Below, piece by piece: positions 26,032 through 35,139 of a DNA stretch of 64,000 bases. Under the pieces are notes generated by a model. The model saw nothing but the letters and a program-made list of their open reading frames with translations. It was not told the DNA's origin and did no database searches. The translations under genes were made by a program, and so were the position numbers. Origin of the DNA: Nakamurella endophytica (GTDB lineage Bacteria > Actinomycetota > Actinomycetes > Mycobacteriales > Nakamurellaceae). Every line of letters starts with the position of its first letter. Positions within the stretch are counted from its first letter, which is position 1. The stretch is from NCBI RefSeq assembly GCF_014646215.1, contig NZ_BMNA01000003.1, forward strand, positions 648,751-712,750. The letters are read 5' to 3'.

Positions 26032-26589
26032 ATGAGCATCGCCACCAGCCCCACCCGCACCGCCGGGGCGCTGACCGACCCCACCGGCCGCTGGCAGATC
26101 GACGCCACCCGGTCGACGCTCGGCGTGGCCGTCCGCGTCGGGGTGCTGGCCACCGTGCACGGCCGCTTCCAGGACGTCACCGGCGATCTCGTGATGGCCG
26201 ACGACCCGCTGGCCAGCCAGGTCACCGTGTCCATCCGCACGGCCAGCCTCACCAGCGGCCGGTCCACCGTGGACTCGGTGCTCATCGGCGCCGGCGTCGT
26301 GGACACCCGGCGGAACCCGATGCTGGGCTTCGCCTCGTGCGGTGTCCGGCCCACCGCCCACCCGGACCGCTGGCTGCTCGACGGGCTGCTGGCCACCGAG
26401 GGCGGGCTGCTCGACGTGACACTGGAGATGGCCACGCCGCAGGTGTTGCCCGACGGCTCGCTGCGGTGCCACGCGACCGGGGCGCTGCCGTCCCGGGACG
26501 CGGTGCGGCTGCTGTCCCGTCCCGGACTGGAGCGCATGCTCGGCCGCAGCATGGAGCTCGACCTGGTGGTCGTCGCCACCCGGTCCTGA
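26032..26589 (+). CDS. YceI-like lipid-binding-fold protein
   Basis: 185 residues. The GRWQIDATRSTLGVAVRVGVLATVHGRFQDVTGDLVMAD opening (read in two blocks, residues 18-56) is the YceI pattern Trp-x-Ile-Asp-x-x-His-Ser-x-x-x-Phe with the usual His/Phe replaced by Thr/Leu. SQVTVSIRTASLTSG and VDTRRNPMLGFAS follow. YceI proteins form a lipocalin-like barrel that binds isoprenoid or other lipids; many are secreted, but no signal peptide is seen here, so it is probably cytoplasmic. ATG preceded by AGGA 10 bases upstream. A single gene between divergent terC and convergent pucR-type genes. Confidence 0.8.
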   Translation: MSIATSPTRTAGALTDPTGRWQIDATRSTLGVAVRVGVLATVHGRFQDVTGDLVMADDPLASQVTVSIRTASLTSGRSTVDSVLIGAGVVDTRRNPMLGFASCGVRPTAHPDRWLLDGLLATEGGLLDVTLEMATPQVLPDGSLRCHATGALPSRDAVRLLSRPGLERMLGRSMELDLVVVATRS

Positions 26590-26601
26590 TCCCCGGCGGC
26601 C

Positions 26602-26620
26602 CCGGTCGCGCGCGGACCGG
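26602..26620. terminator. hairpin between convergent yceI-like and PucR-type genes
   Basis: CCGGTC and GACCGG arms with a 7-base GCGCGCG loop in the 37-bp gap between the two convergent stops. Short but well placed for a bidirectional terminator. Confidence 0.4.
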
Positions 26621-26626
26621 CCGGCG

Positions 26627-27829
26627 TCAGCGCAGGCCGAGCAGCCGGGAACCGGTGACGGCGGCCTGCAGGGCGAACCGGTCGGCCGGGTCGGCCGGGT
26701 CCCGGCCGGTCAGCGCCCGGATGCGGTCCAGCCGGTAGGTCAGCGCCCGTACCGACAGGTGCAGCGCCCGGGCGGCCGCGGAGGCGTTGCCGCCGGCGGC
26801 GAAGTAGGCGTCCAGCGTGGCGATCAACGGCTCGGCGCCGCCGCGGGCCGCCTCGAGCGGGGTGAGCAGCGCATCCACCAGCTCCCGCATGGCCTGCTCG
26901 TCCCGGATCAGCACGCGCTGCACCAGCAGGTCCGCGGCGTCGAAGACCGGCCCGGGCGCGCCGGTCCTGGCCCCGAGCTCCAGCGACTGCAGCGCCTCCT
27001 CGTAGGACAGCCGGACGCCCGGCGACCCGCCGTGCGGTCGGCCCACGCCGATCCGCCAGCGGCCGACCGGGGCGGTGCGCTGCAGCCGCACGGTGCCGGG
27101 GTCGGCCGGGAGCGACGCGGTCAGCCGGCGGACCACCTCGTCGACGGCCCCCCGGTCCGGCGCGGCGAACACCACGACCAGGGCGTCCTGCTTGGTGGCG
27201 ACCAGGGCGTCGGCGCCCCCCTCCAACGCGGCGCCCTCCAGCAGGGCCCGCTCCAGCAGCGCGGTCGCCGCTGACCCGTCGACGAACGGCTGCTCCGCGA
27301 CCACCACGGCCACCCCGTGCGGCCCGGCGAGGTCCAGACCGAACTCCGCGCCCCGGGCGAGCATCCCGGACTCCGAGTGGGCGCCCCCGAGCAGCAGGTC
27401 GTCGACGAACTCGCGCCGCTCGGTCGTCCGGATCCGCAGCACGTCCCGCCGGGCCTGCGCGACGCCGTCGGTGAGGGCGGCGGTGGCGTCGCAGACACCG
27501 CGGAGCACCACCTCACCGGCCCGGACGACGTCCGCGGCGCTGCCGCCGGAGCCGGCCGCGCGGACCTCGGCCAGCTCCGGCCAGAGTTGCCAGGCGGCCG
27601 AGAGGTAGGCGTCCAGCAGGGCCCGCGGGGAGACGCCGCGCACGGCGGACTCCCGGCCGAGGTCGGCGAACCGGCGCAGGTCCCGGCGGTGCAGCCGGGT
27701 GCCCGTCCGGGCGGCCTCGGCCAGCGCCGGCACCAGGTCGGCGAGCAGTGCCGGGTCCACCCCGGCGCGTCGGGCCGCCCTTTCGGCGACGGCCTGCCAC
27801 CGCTCGCCGTCGGCCGGGCCGCCGGTCAT
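26627..27829 (-). CDS. PucR/CdaR-type helix-turn-helix transcriptional regulator
   Basis: 400 residues. The C-terminal HTH of the PucR family is clear: TLDAYFAAGGNASAAARALH then LSVRALTYRLDRIRALTG at the very end. Upstream lies a GGDEF-like degenerate domain (RWRIGVGRPHGGSPGVRLSYEEALQSL, an activation-related region) and an N-terminal sensory segment beginning RRAGVDPALLADLVPALAEA. The ATG at 27829 shares a base with the stop of the lipoprotein metallopeptidase gene (TGATG), so the two are translationally coupled. The frame continues upstream but only overlaps that gene. Ligand unknown. Confidence 0.87.
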   Translation of the reverse strand: MTGGPADGERWQAVAERAARRAGVDPALLADLVPALAEAARTGTRLHRRDLRRFADLGRESAVRGVSPRALLDAYLSAAWQLWPELAEVRAAGSGGSAADVVRAGEVVLRGVCDATAALTDGVAQARRDVLRIRTTERREFVDDLLLGGAHSESGMLARGAEFGLDLAGPHGVAVVVAEQPFVDGSAATALLERALLEGAALEGGADALVATKQDALVVVFAAPDRGAVDEVVRRLTASLPADPGTVRLQRTAPVGRWRIGVGRPHGGSPGVRLSYEEALQSLELGARTGAPGPVFDAADLLVQRVLIRDEQAMRELVDALLTPLEAARGGAEPLIATLDAYFAAGGNASAAARALHLSVRALTYRLDRIRALTGRDPADPADRFALQAAVTGSRLLGLR

Positions 27830-29391
27830 CAGCCGAGGTAGTTGTCGGTGAACCAGCTGCGCCAGGCGGCCATCGCGTCGGCACGGGACAGGTACCGGCC
27901 GGCGCGGTCCGGGTCGGGCACGACGTCGAACGGGTTGCGGCCGTTCTGGGCGTACATCAGCCGGGCGGTGCGCATCATGGTCGGGAAACCGTACCGGTCC
28001 GCCAGGAACAGGAAGACCGACCCGGACAGCGCGTACCAATTGCTGCGCTCCGCGCCGGGCGCCGCGTACAGCTGCTCCCGCGAGGGCAGGTCGCCGGCGA
28101 GGTGCCGCCGCAGCCAGCCGCGGTCGACGTTGCGGGGGTCGTCGCGCAGGTAGTAGCCGGCGTCCGCGGTCTCCGGGTGGTCCCGCCGGTGCAGCACCTC
28201 GACGGCGACGGCGATGCCCTCGACGATCCAGGTGGCGATCGGGTCGCCCTCGCCGTAGTACAGCTGCGAGTTGAGGTTCATCAGCTGGTGCGTCGCCTCG
28301 TGGGTGACGACGTCCCACGCGTACAACCGGCCGACCGCGGTCTGCGGCGCCGTCCGACCGTCGGTGTCGGCGAGCATCAGCACGATCCGCGACGCGGTGG
28401 AGAACAGCGTGCCCGGCGCCGGGCCGTCGGTCTCCACCAGGGACACGGTGGCGTTCGAGGTCTCCGGGGCGCCCGTGGCGGACAGGAACCAGCGATAGGG
28501 GTGGTCGACGAGGAAGAACACGTGCCCGGCGGGCGCCCGTAGCCCCGACCCGGCCATCCGCTGCACGGGCCACGCGGTGCCCTCGAGCGCACGGTCCAGC
28601 ACGATCGCCGGCCACCCGGCGAGCGACCGCCCGCCCTCGGACACCACGGCCACGTCGCCGCGGTGGACGACCTGCAACCGGCAGCCGCAGTTCATCGGGT
28701 CGTCGACGTAGCTCGGTGCCCAGGTGGTGACGGTCCAGCGACCGGCCCGCCGGTCCATGCCGACCGTGTAGGCGATGCCGGGCAGCGAGCCGTCGTCGTC
28801 GTACGGGGTGCGGACGCCGAGCACCACGGTCCGGGTGAAGGACGTCGGGGTGTCGCGCCGCGGCGAGAAGTAGCCGGGCGTCCGGACGAACCGGGCCCCG
28901 GCGACACCCAGGGCGCGGGTGTTGTCGAACCACTGCCCGACGCGGCCGGCGACGGCCGGGGCGAACGGGGCGACGAAGACGGCCCGGCCGCCGGACTCGA
29001 CGGCCCCGGCCAGCTGGCGCAGCGTCGCGTCGAGCACGGCGTCGTTCGACTCGCGGATGTCGCCCAGGGTCAGGCCCCGGCTCGGCGGCGGCACCGACGT
29101 GCGCACGGTCGGCACCGGCCCGGGGTCGACCGCCGGGCCGGACGGGACGCCCGCGGTGGACGGCGCTCCGGACACCGGCGACACCGGTGACGCCGGCGGC
29201 GCCGTGGTCGGCGGATCCGCCGTCCCCACCCCGGACAGCGGACCGGCGGCCGAGCCCGTGGTCTGCCGGGTCGACGTCGCCGGCGGTGAGGCCGGGCCGG
29301 CCGGGCCGCCGGCCCCCTCCCTACTGTTGCAGGCCGTCAGCAGCAGGGCACAGAGCGCTGTCGCCACCGAGCGGCGGACAGCTCTCGTCAT
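27829..29391 (-). CDS. lipoprotein with gluzincin-type metallopeptidase domain (peptidase MA-like)
   Basis: 520 residues. Signal peptide with lipobox ALCALLLTACNS (Cys21), then a 90-residue Pro/Ser/Thr/Gly wall-spanning linker, then a globular domain from about residue 115. The zinc motif is DVVTHEATHQLMN (HExxH) followed by IVEGIAVAVE, whose Glu would be the third ligand, the gluzincin arrangement of the peptidase MA family. A Cys pair (NCGC) sits upstream and may form an extracellular disulphide. The protein should act outside the membrane. It is the first gene of a two-gene unit with the PucR-type regulator. Substrate unknown. Confidence 0.82.
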   Translation of the reverse strand: MTRAVRRSVATALCALLLTACNSREGAGGPAGPASPPATSTRQTTGSAAGPLSGVGTADPPTTAPPASPVSPVSGAPSTAGVPSGPAVDPGPVPTVRTSVPPPSRGLTLGDIRESNDAVLDATLRQLAGAVESGGRAVFVAPFAPAVAGRVGQWFDNTRALGVAGARFVRTPGYFSPRRDTPTSFTRTVVLGVRTPYDDDGSLPGIAYTVGMDRRAGRWTVTTWAPSYVDDPMNCGCRLQVVHRGDVAVVSEGGRSLAGWPAIVLDRALEGTAWPVQRMAGSGLRAPAGHVFFLVDHPYRWFLSATGAPETSNATVSLVETDGPAPGTLFSTASRIVLMLADTDGRTAPQTAVGRLYAWDVVTHEATHQLMNLNSQLYYGEGDPIATWIVEGIAVAVEVLHRRDHPETADAGYYLRDDPRNVDRGWLRRHLAGDLPSREQLYAAPGAERSNWYALSGSVFLFLADRYGFPTMMRTARLMYAQNGRNPFDVVPDPDRAGRYLSRADAMAAWRSWFTDNYLG

Positions 29392-29577
29392 GCAGACCCC
29401 ACACGATCTCCCACCACGGTCGGGTGCCGGCGCAGCGCGCCGGCCACCCCACGGCGCTGTCCGCTCCGGGGGCGTTCGCCCGTCCCCCAGGGGCCCACCG
29501 TAGACCAGGCGCCGCAACGGTTCCGGCGTGTCGCGACAGCCCGGTGCGGCGCGCCGGGCCCGGCGCGAGCGACCCGC

Positions 29578-30372
29578 TCAGTCCGGCGTCAGGTCCCACA
29601 GCAACCGGTAGTAGGCGGTGCGCACGGGGTCGGGCTCGACGCCGTAGGCCTCCAGCACGGCCGCCTCGTGGCCGGGCCCGTAGTTCCACACGGTGCTCCA
29701 GGTCGCCACCGCCAGGTCGGCCCACCGGTCGGCCACGCCGAGCCGGCCGACGTCGACCAGCCCGGCCTAGGTGCCGCCGGCACCGACGAGGGTGTTCGGC
29801 GCGCAGGCGTCGCCGTGGCAGACCACCGCCCGGTCGACCGGCGGCGGCCGCCGGACGGCGGCGACGGCGGCGGCGGCCGGGACCTCGCGGTGGTCGGCGT
29901 GCCAGCGCCGAGGATCCTGCCCGGCCGCGTCCGGCACTCGACGCACCCGGGCGGCAGCGGACCAGTCGAACGGGCAGCGGTCGACGGGGAGGGTGTCGTG
30001 CAACCGGCGCAGCCCGCTGCCGATGGCGGCCGCCGCGACCGCGGGCCGGGCCCGGCACCACGGATCGACGGCGCTGCGCCCCGGCAGCGCCCTGGTCACC
30101 AGCCAGCTGCCGGCGTCGTCGGCCCCGGCGTTCACGACCACCGGCACCGGCAGGTCGGGCGCCACGTGGCGCACCCAGCGCAGCCGCGCCGCCTCCGCGG
30201 TGAGGTCCGGCGCGCCGGGCGGGCTGATCTTGACGAACCGATCGGCCGCCCGGTCGTGCACGGTGAGGCCACCGGCCTCGTTGCGCCACACCGGCGTCAC
30301 CGGCCGACCCTCGGCCAGCCACCGCAGCCGGCGAGGCAGCCGGGTCCCGGCCGGGGGTGGTCCCGCACGCAC
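29578..30372 (-). pseudogene. aminoglycoside phosphotransferase (APH) family gene broken by an in-frame amber codon
   Basis: Read from the GTG at 30370-30372, the frame encodes a kinase of APH type: TVHDRAADRFVKISPPG (ATP-site Lys), SWLVTRALPGRSAV, the catalytic loop VVCHGDACAPNTLVGAGGT, then TAG at 29769-29767, and directly after it, still in frame, AGLVDVGRLGVADRWADLAVATW, the conserved magnesium-binding/activation segment, running to a TGA at 29580-29578. Only one base (for example TGG to TAG) separates it from an intact 264-residue gene. The truncated product would lack the essential Asp of the VDxGRxGxAD segment, so it should be inactive unless the codon is read through. The start is uncertain, since frames stay open upstream. 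Confidence 0.85.
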
Positions 30373-30409
30373 CGGGCCAGCGTGGCACGGCGGCGGTACC
30401 GCAGGGGAC

Positions 30410-30443
30410 GGGCCGGGCGGCTCTTGGCTGAACCGCCCGGCCC
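30410..30443. other. 11-bp perfect inverted repeat in the 355-bp gap 30373-30727
   Basis: GGGCCGGGCGG / CCGCCCGGCCC with a 12-base loop, 38 bp upstream of the broken phosphotransferase start. It could be a terminator-like hairpin or a regulatory structure. The remainder of the gap shows no coding-like frame; AGGAG at 30714-30718 belongs to the next gene. Confidence 0.5.
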
Positions 30444-30727
30444 TCGGCAATGGTCGATCCCGGGATGGACCGTCGCCTTGGCTGTCGGTACCCATGAATC
30501 GGTCTGTGGAACGAGGTCGCGCGGGTGACCGAGCGGCTCGGCCGATCACGTGCCGTCACCGCCGGGGGACGGGACCGGGTCCCGCCGGGGGCCGGAGCAG
30601 TGGCCGCGGTGAGGCCGGGATGAGGATGGGGAGGGTGCCGGCGTGGGGTGCGGCCGGCACAGCGGAGGGGAACCACACCGTCGTCCGGCGCACCGTCCGG
30701 GACGTCCGGTGGACAGGAGCCAGCGCA

Positions 30728-31195
30728 ATGACCGAGGACCTCGTCGCCCGCTTCGGCTCCGCCAGGCGGCCGGACCCGCCGCGCCATCCCCGACCGGACG
30801 GCACGTCCGACGCGACCGTCGAGGCGGTGGGGACCATCTCCGCGGCGCTGGAGGTCGTCGAGAACGCCCGTGGCTTCCTCTACGCGTTCCACCGGCTGAC
30901 CGGAACGGCGGACATGACCCTGCAGGAGGGCGTGCGGGCACTGCGGGAGGCGGGCCACCCCGAGCTGGCGGACCAGGTGGACGAGGTGCTGGTCGGCCGC
31001 AGCGTCGTCGACGGTCGCTGGACGTACCAGCTCGTGGAGGCCTACGACGACCAGTACTGGTCGGTGTTCCGGGCCGTCGCCGACGAGGTGCGGGCTCGCC
31101 TGATGGGCGGCCGACCGCACGTCCACGAGTCGGACATGAAGGTCGCCGAGCAGCGCGAGGGGACCGGGGCCGGGGTGGCCGCCGAGGACCCGTGA
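30728..31195 (+). CDS. conserved hypothetical protein
   Basis: 155 residues. The product, beginning MTEDLVARFGSARRPDP, has a helical core: ATVEAVGTISAALEVVENARG, FLYAFHRLTGTADMTLQEG, LREAGHPELADQVDEVLVG and LVEAYDDQYWSVFRAVADEV, ending in a hydrophilic tail. It resembles small actinobacterial proteins of unknown function that I have seen but cannot name. No signal peptide, membrane segment or metal motif. The ATG is preceded by AGGAG with 9 bases of spacing, which supports translation. Single gene, upstream of the repeat tract and mycoredoxin. Confidence 0.75.
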   Translation: MTEDLVARFGSARRPDPPRHPRPDGTSDATVEAVGTISAALEVVENARGFLYAFHRLTGTADMTLQEGVRALREAGHPELADQVDEVLVGRSVVDGRWTYQLVEAYDDQYWSVFRAVADEVRARLMGGRPHVHESDMKVAEQREGTGAGVAAEDP

Positions 31196-31277
31196 GCCGG
31201 AGGCGGACGCCTCGGCCTGACCCGCGGACACCTGCCGCGGCGGCCGGCACGGCGGGGTCCGGGCAGCGCGGGTACCA

Positions 31278-31389
31278 CCGTGCCGCAACCACCGTGCCGG
31301 CCCCACCGTGCCGCAACCACCGTGCCGGAAGCTCCGTGCCGGAAGCTCCGTGCCGGAAGCTCCGTGCCGGAAGCTCCGTGCCGGAATCA
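31278..31389. repeat. 14-bp tandem repeat, 8 units, upstream of mycoredoxin
   Basis: Eight consecutive 14-bp units: CCGTGCCGCAACCA, CCGTGCCGGCCCCA, CCGTGCCGCAACCA, then four exact copies of CCGTGCCGGAAGCT, and a last CCGTGCCGGAATCA. The run fills most of the 222-bp gap between the hypothetical gene and mycoredoxin. The 14-bp period is not a multiple of three and the tract is non-coding. The final unit supplies the GGAAT -35 of the mycoredoxin promoter. Confidence 0.95.
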
Positions 31390-31408
31390 CGGTGCGGCGT
31401 CCCGGGTT
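31383..31408 (+). promoter_or_regulatory. sigma-R/sigma-H type promoter of the mycoredoxin gene
   Basis: GGAAT at 31383-31387, exactly 18 bases, then GTT at 31406-31408: the published consensus for thiol-stress ECF sigma factors (SigR of Streptomyces, SigH of mycobacteria). The ATG at 31418 lies 10 bases after GTT, so the transcript would be leaderless or nearly so, matching the absence of a Shine-Dalgarno. Mycothiol-system genes are typical members of this regulon. Confidence 0.8.
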
Positions 31409-31417
31409 GGTCACGGC

Positions 31418-31666
31418 ATGACCACCGCGACCGAGATCCCCACCGTCTACCTGACCAGCTGGTGCCCGTTCTGCCGGCGGCTGGAGACCGAGCTGCGCGC
31501 CGCCGGCGTCGAGTACCGCGCGGTCGACGTGGACGAGGACCTCGAGGCCGGTGAGCTCGTGATGAGCCTGAACGGCGGCAACCGGGTGGTGCCGACCGTG
31601 GTCTTCGCGGACGGGTCGTCCCTGACCAACCCGCCGGCGCGCCAGGTCGTCGCCCGGCTCGGCTGA
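31418..31666 (+). CDS. mrx1: mycoredoxin (glutaredoxin-like, CPFC)
   Basis: 82 residues, normal for mycoredoxin-1. The active site is LTSWCPFCRRLETEL (Cys16, Cys19), with the cis-Pro loop NRVVPTVVFADGSSLTNPPARQV, a hallmark of the Mrx1 group including the TNP motif. It reduces mycothiol-protein mixed disulphides in the cytoplasm. Most actinobacterial homologues have CPYC; CPFC is a small variation. The ATG at 31418 is chosen over in-frame upstream starts because those would run through the tandem repeat. The promoter matches SigR/SigH. No mycothiol synthesis gene lies in the window. Confidence 0.92.
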   Translation: MTTATEIPTVYLTSWCPFCRRLETELRAAGVEYRAVDVDEDLEAGELVMSLNGGNRVVPTVVFADGSSLTNPPARQVVARLG

Positions 31667-31728
31667 GCCGGACGGGGCAGCGGAGACGGTCCGTGCCCAG
31701 GCAGCCCGGTGACCGTGCCGACCCGCGG

Positions 31729-33006
<1,278 letters not shown>

Positions 33007-33064
33007 CCGGCCAGTCTGCGCGCTCGGGCGGCTGCCGCGCCGGGTCCCGCGGCGCAGGGCCGGC

Positions 33065-33325
33065 TCAGACCACGGCCCGGTCCACGTAGCACCACCGCCA
33101 GTCCTCGCCGGGTTCGGCGGTGCGCATGACGGGATGCCCGGTGGACCGGTGGTGCGCCGTGGCGTGCCGGAACTGGCTGGAGTCGCAGCACCCGACGTGC
33201 CCGCAGCTCAGGCAGGTGCGCAGGTGCACCCAGGCGTGGATGCCCGCCTCGTCGCACTCCTCGCACCGGCCGGGCGTGCGCGGCGCCGGCTCCGGTGGCA
33301 GTTGTTCCAGGTGCGGGCACGGCAT
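33065..33325 (-). CDS. UBP-type zinc-finger domain protein
   Basis: 86 residues. A compact zinc finger of the ubiquitin-specific-protease type: CEECDEAGIHAWVHLRTCLSC and GHVGCCDSSQFRHATAHHRST, then GHPVMRTAEPGEDWRWCYVDR. The Cys/His ligand set and the WRWCYVD end match small actinobacterial proteins of this group, whose function is unknown (bacteria have no canonical ubiquitin). The ATG at 33325 has GGAG 7 bases upstream; the frame continues to 33505 with no conserved sequence. 58 bp upstream of the NAPE-PLD-like gene and likely cotranscribed with it. Confidence 0.88.
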   Translation of the reverse strand: MPCPHLEQLPPEPAPRTPGRCEECDEAGIHAWVHLRTCLSCGHVGCCDSSQFRHATAHHRSTGHPVMRTAEPGEDWRWCYVDRAVV

Positions 33326-33552
33326 GCGAAGCTCCGGTTCGTCGGTCGGGCAGGTCTCGTCCGGGGTACGGACCACGGGACCCGGGCGGCGGTGCCCGGT
33401 CGCACACCCCGGCCGCTCGACGGTAGAACACCATCCGGTCCCGGGCGCACGCCCGACCGACCGGCCGCCGACCCAGCACCACCCGCCCGTCCACCTCGGA
33501 TCCACCCGGCGACCCCGGTGCGGCGGACCTTCCAGGCGAAAGCGAGAGATCC

Positions 33553-35139
33553 ATGTCCGGTGCCCTGGTCCTGACCCTGGTCAGTGCCGCGGTCGCGATC
33601 GCCGCACTGGCGCGCCGGTACGGGCTCCCGTCGCCCCTGGTGCTGGTCGCCGCCGGGTTGGCGGCCTCCTTCATCCCGGGGTTGCCGAGCATCGAGCTCG
33701 ACCCGGACCTGGTGCTCTACGGCGTGCTGCCGCCGCTGCTGTTCAGTGCGTCGCTGGACAGCAGCTACATGGGCCTGCGGGCCAACATCCGGCCGGTGGC
33801 GCTGCTGTCGGTCGGCCTGGTGCTCTTCACCACGGTGGCCGTCGGCGCCGCGGCCTACCTGGTCTCGCCGACCCTGGGGTGGCCGCTGGCGCTGGTGCTG
33901 GGGGCCGTGGTGTCCCCGCCGGACGCCGTGGCGGCCACCGCGATCGGGCGGACGCTGGCCCTGCCCCGGCGGGTGCTGACGGTGCTGGGCGGCGAGAGCC
34001 TGCTCAACGACGCCACCGCGCTCACCGCTTACCGCGTGGCGGTGGCCTGGGCGGTGGGCGGCACGCTGTCCGTCGGGGACGGGCTGGCGACGTTCGGGCT
34101 CGCCGTCGGCGTGGGCGTGGCGGTGGGGCTGGTGCTGGGCTTCGGCGCCGCGCTGGTGCTGCGGTGGCTCTCCGACGCCTCCGTCGAGGTGGCGGTCTTC
34201 CTGCTGGTGCCGTTCGCGGCCTACGCGCTCGCCGAGGAGGCGCACGGCTCCGGCGTGCTGGCCGTGGTGGCGGCGGGCCTGTGGATCGGCCGACAGCAGC
34301 ACCGCATGCACTACTCGACCCGGCTGCAGGGCGGCTCGGTGGTCACCACCGTCGACTTCGTGCTGGAGACGGTGGTGTTCGGGCTGATCGGCCTGCAGCT
34401 GCCGGCGGTCATCTCGTCGCTGGGTGACCGGCCGGTGCGCGAGGTGGTCGTGCTGGTCACGGTCGTCGTCGCGGTGGTCCTGGTGACCCGGATCGTCTGG
34501 ATCTTCCCGGCCACCTACCTGCCGCGCCGGCTGTCCCGGCGCATCCGCGAGCGGGACCCGGTGCCGCCCGTCGGCAACATCGTCGTGCTGTCCTGGGCCG
34601 GGATGCGCGGCGTCGTCACCCTGGGGGCCGCGTTCGCGTTGCCGCTGCGGGACGAGGCGGGGCAGCCGCTGCCCGGGCGCGACCTGGTGCTCTTCGCCGC
34701 GTTCGCCGTCGTGGTGGCGACCCTGATGGTGCAGGGCCTCAGCCTGCCGTGGCTGATCCGCCGGCTGCACCTGGGCAGCGGCGAGGAACGGGACGACGCG
34801 CTGGCGGAGGCGCAGGCGGCCCAGGAGGCCAGCGACGCGGCGATGTCCCGGCTCGACGAGCTGGCCGACGACGAGGAGGGGCAGCGCTACGACGGCATCG
34901 TCCAGGAGCTGCGGGAGATGGCCACCGCCCGGGCCAATGCGGCCTGGGAGCGGCTCGGACCGCAGGGCCCGCACCGCTCGGAGACGCCCTCGGAGTTCTT
35001 CCGCCGGTTGCGGCGGGACATGCTCGCCTCCGAACGGGCCGTCTACGTCCGCTACCGGGACGAGGGCCGGATCGACGACGAGGTGCTGCGCCGGGTGCAG
35101 CGCGAGCTGGACCTGGAGGAGGCCCGGCTCAGCCGGTGA
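33553..35139 (+). CDS. CPA1-family Na+/H+ antiporter
   Basis: 528 residues with about 12 membrane helices over the first 400. VVSPPDAVAATAIGRTL and GGESLLNDATALTAYRVAVA carry the Asp residues of the ion site (the ND motif), and WAGMRGVVTLGAAFALPL is a conserved late segment. A 130-residue cytoplasmic, charged C-terminal domain (GSGEERDDALAEAQAAQEA ... RVQRELDLEEARLSR) is probably regulatory and helical. The family exchanges sodium, potassium or lithium for protons in pH and salt homeostasis. ATG at 33553; upstream GAAAGCGAGAG is a weak ribosome binding site. The 3' end overlaps the opposite-strand TupA-like gene by 11 bp. Confidence 0.92.
   Translation: MSGALVLTLVSAAVAIAALARRYGLPSPLVLVAAGLAASFIPGLPSIELDPDLVLYGVLPPLLFSASLDSSYMGLRANIRPVALLSVGLVLFTTVAVGAAAYLVSPTLGWPLALVLGAVVSPPDAVAATAIGRTLALPRRVLTVLGGESLLNDATALTAYRVAVAWAVGGTLSVGDGLATFGLAVGVGVAVGLVLGFGAALVLRWLSDASVEVAVFLLVPFAAYALAEEAHGSGVLAVVAAGLWIGRQQHRMHYSTRLQGGSVVTTVDFVLETVVFGLIGLQLPAVISSLGDRPVREVVVLVTVVVAVVLVTRIVWIFPATYLPRRLSRRIRERDPVPPVGNIVVLSWAGMRGVVTLGAAFALPLRDEAGQPLPGRDLVLFAAFAVVVATLMVQGLSLPWLIRRLHLGSGEERDDALAEAQAAQEASDAAMSRLDELADDEEGQRYDGIVQELREMATARANAAWERLGPQGPHRSETPSEFFRRLRRDMLASERAVYVRYRDEGRIDDEVLRRVQRELDLEEARLSR

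Noticed and set aside
31280-31417. Extended mycoredoxin N-terminus through the tandem repeat
   Set aside because: The encoded residues are repeat-derived and do not resemble mycoredoxin; the promoter overlaps this part.
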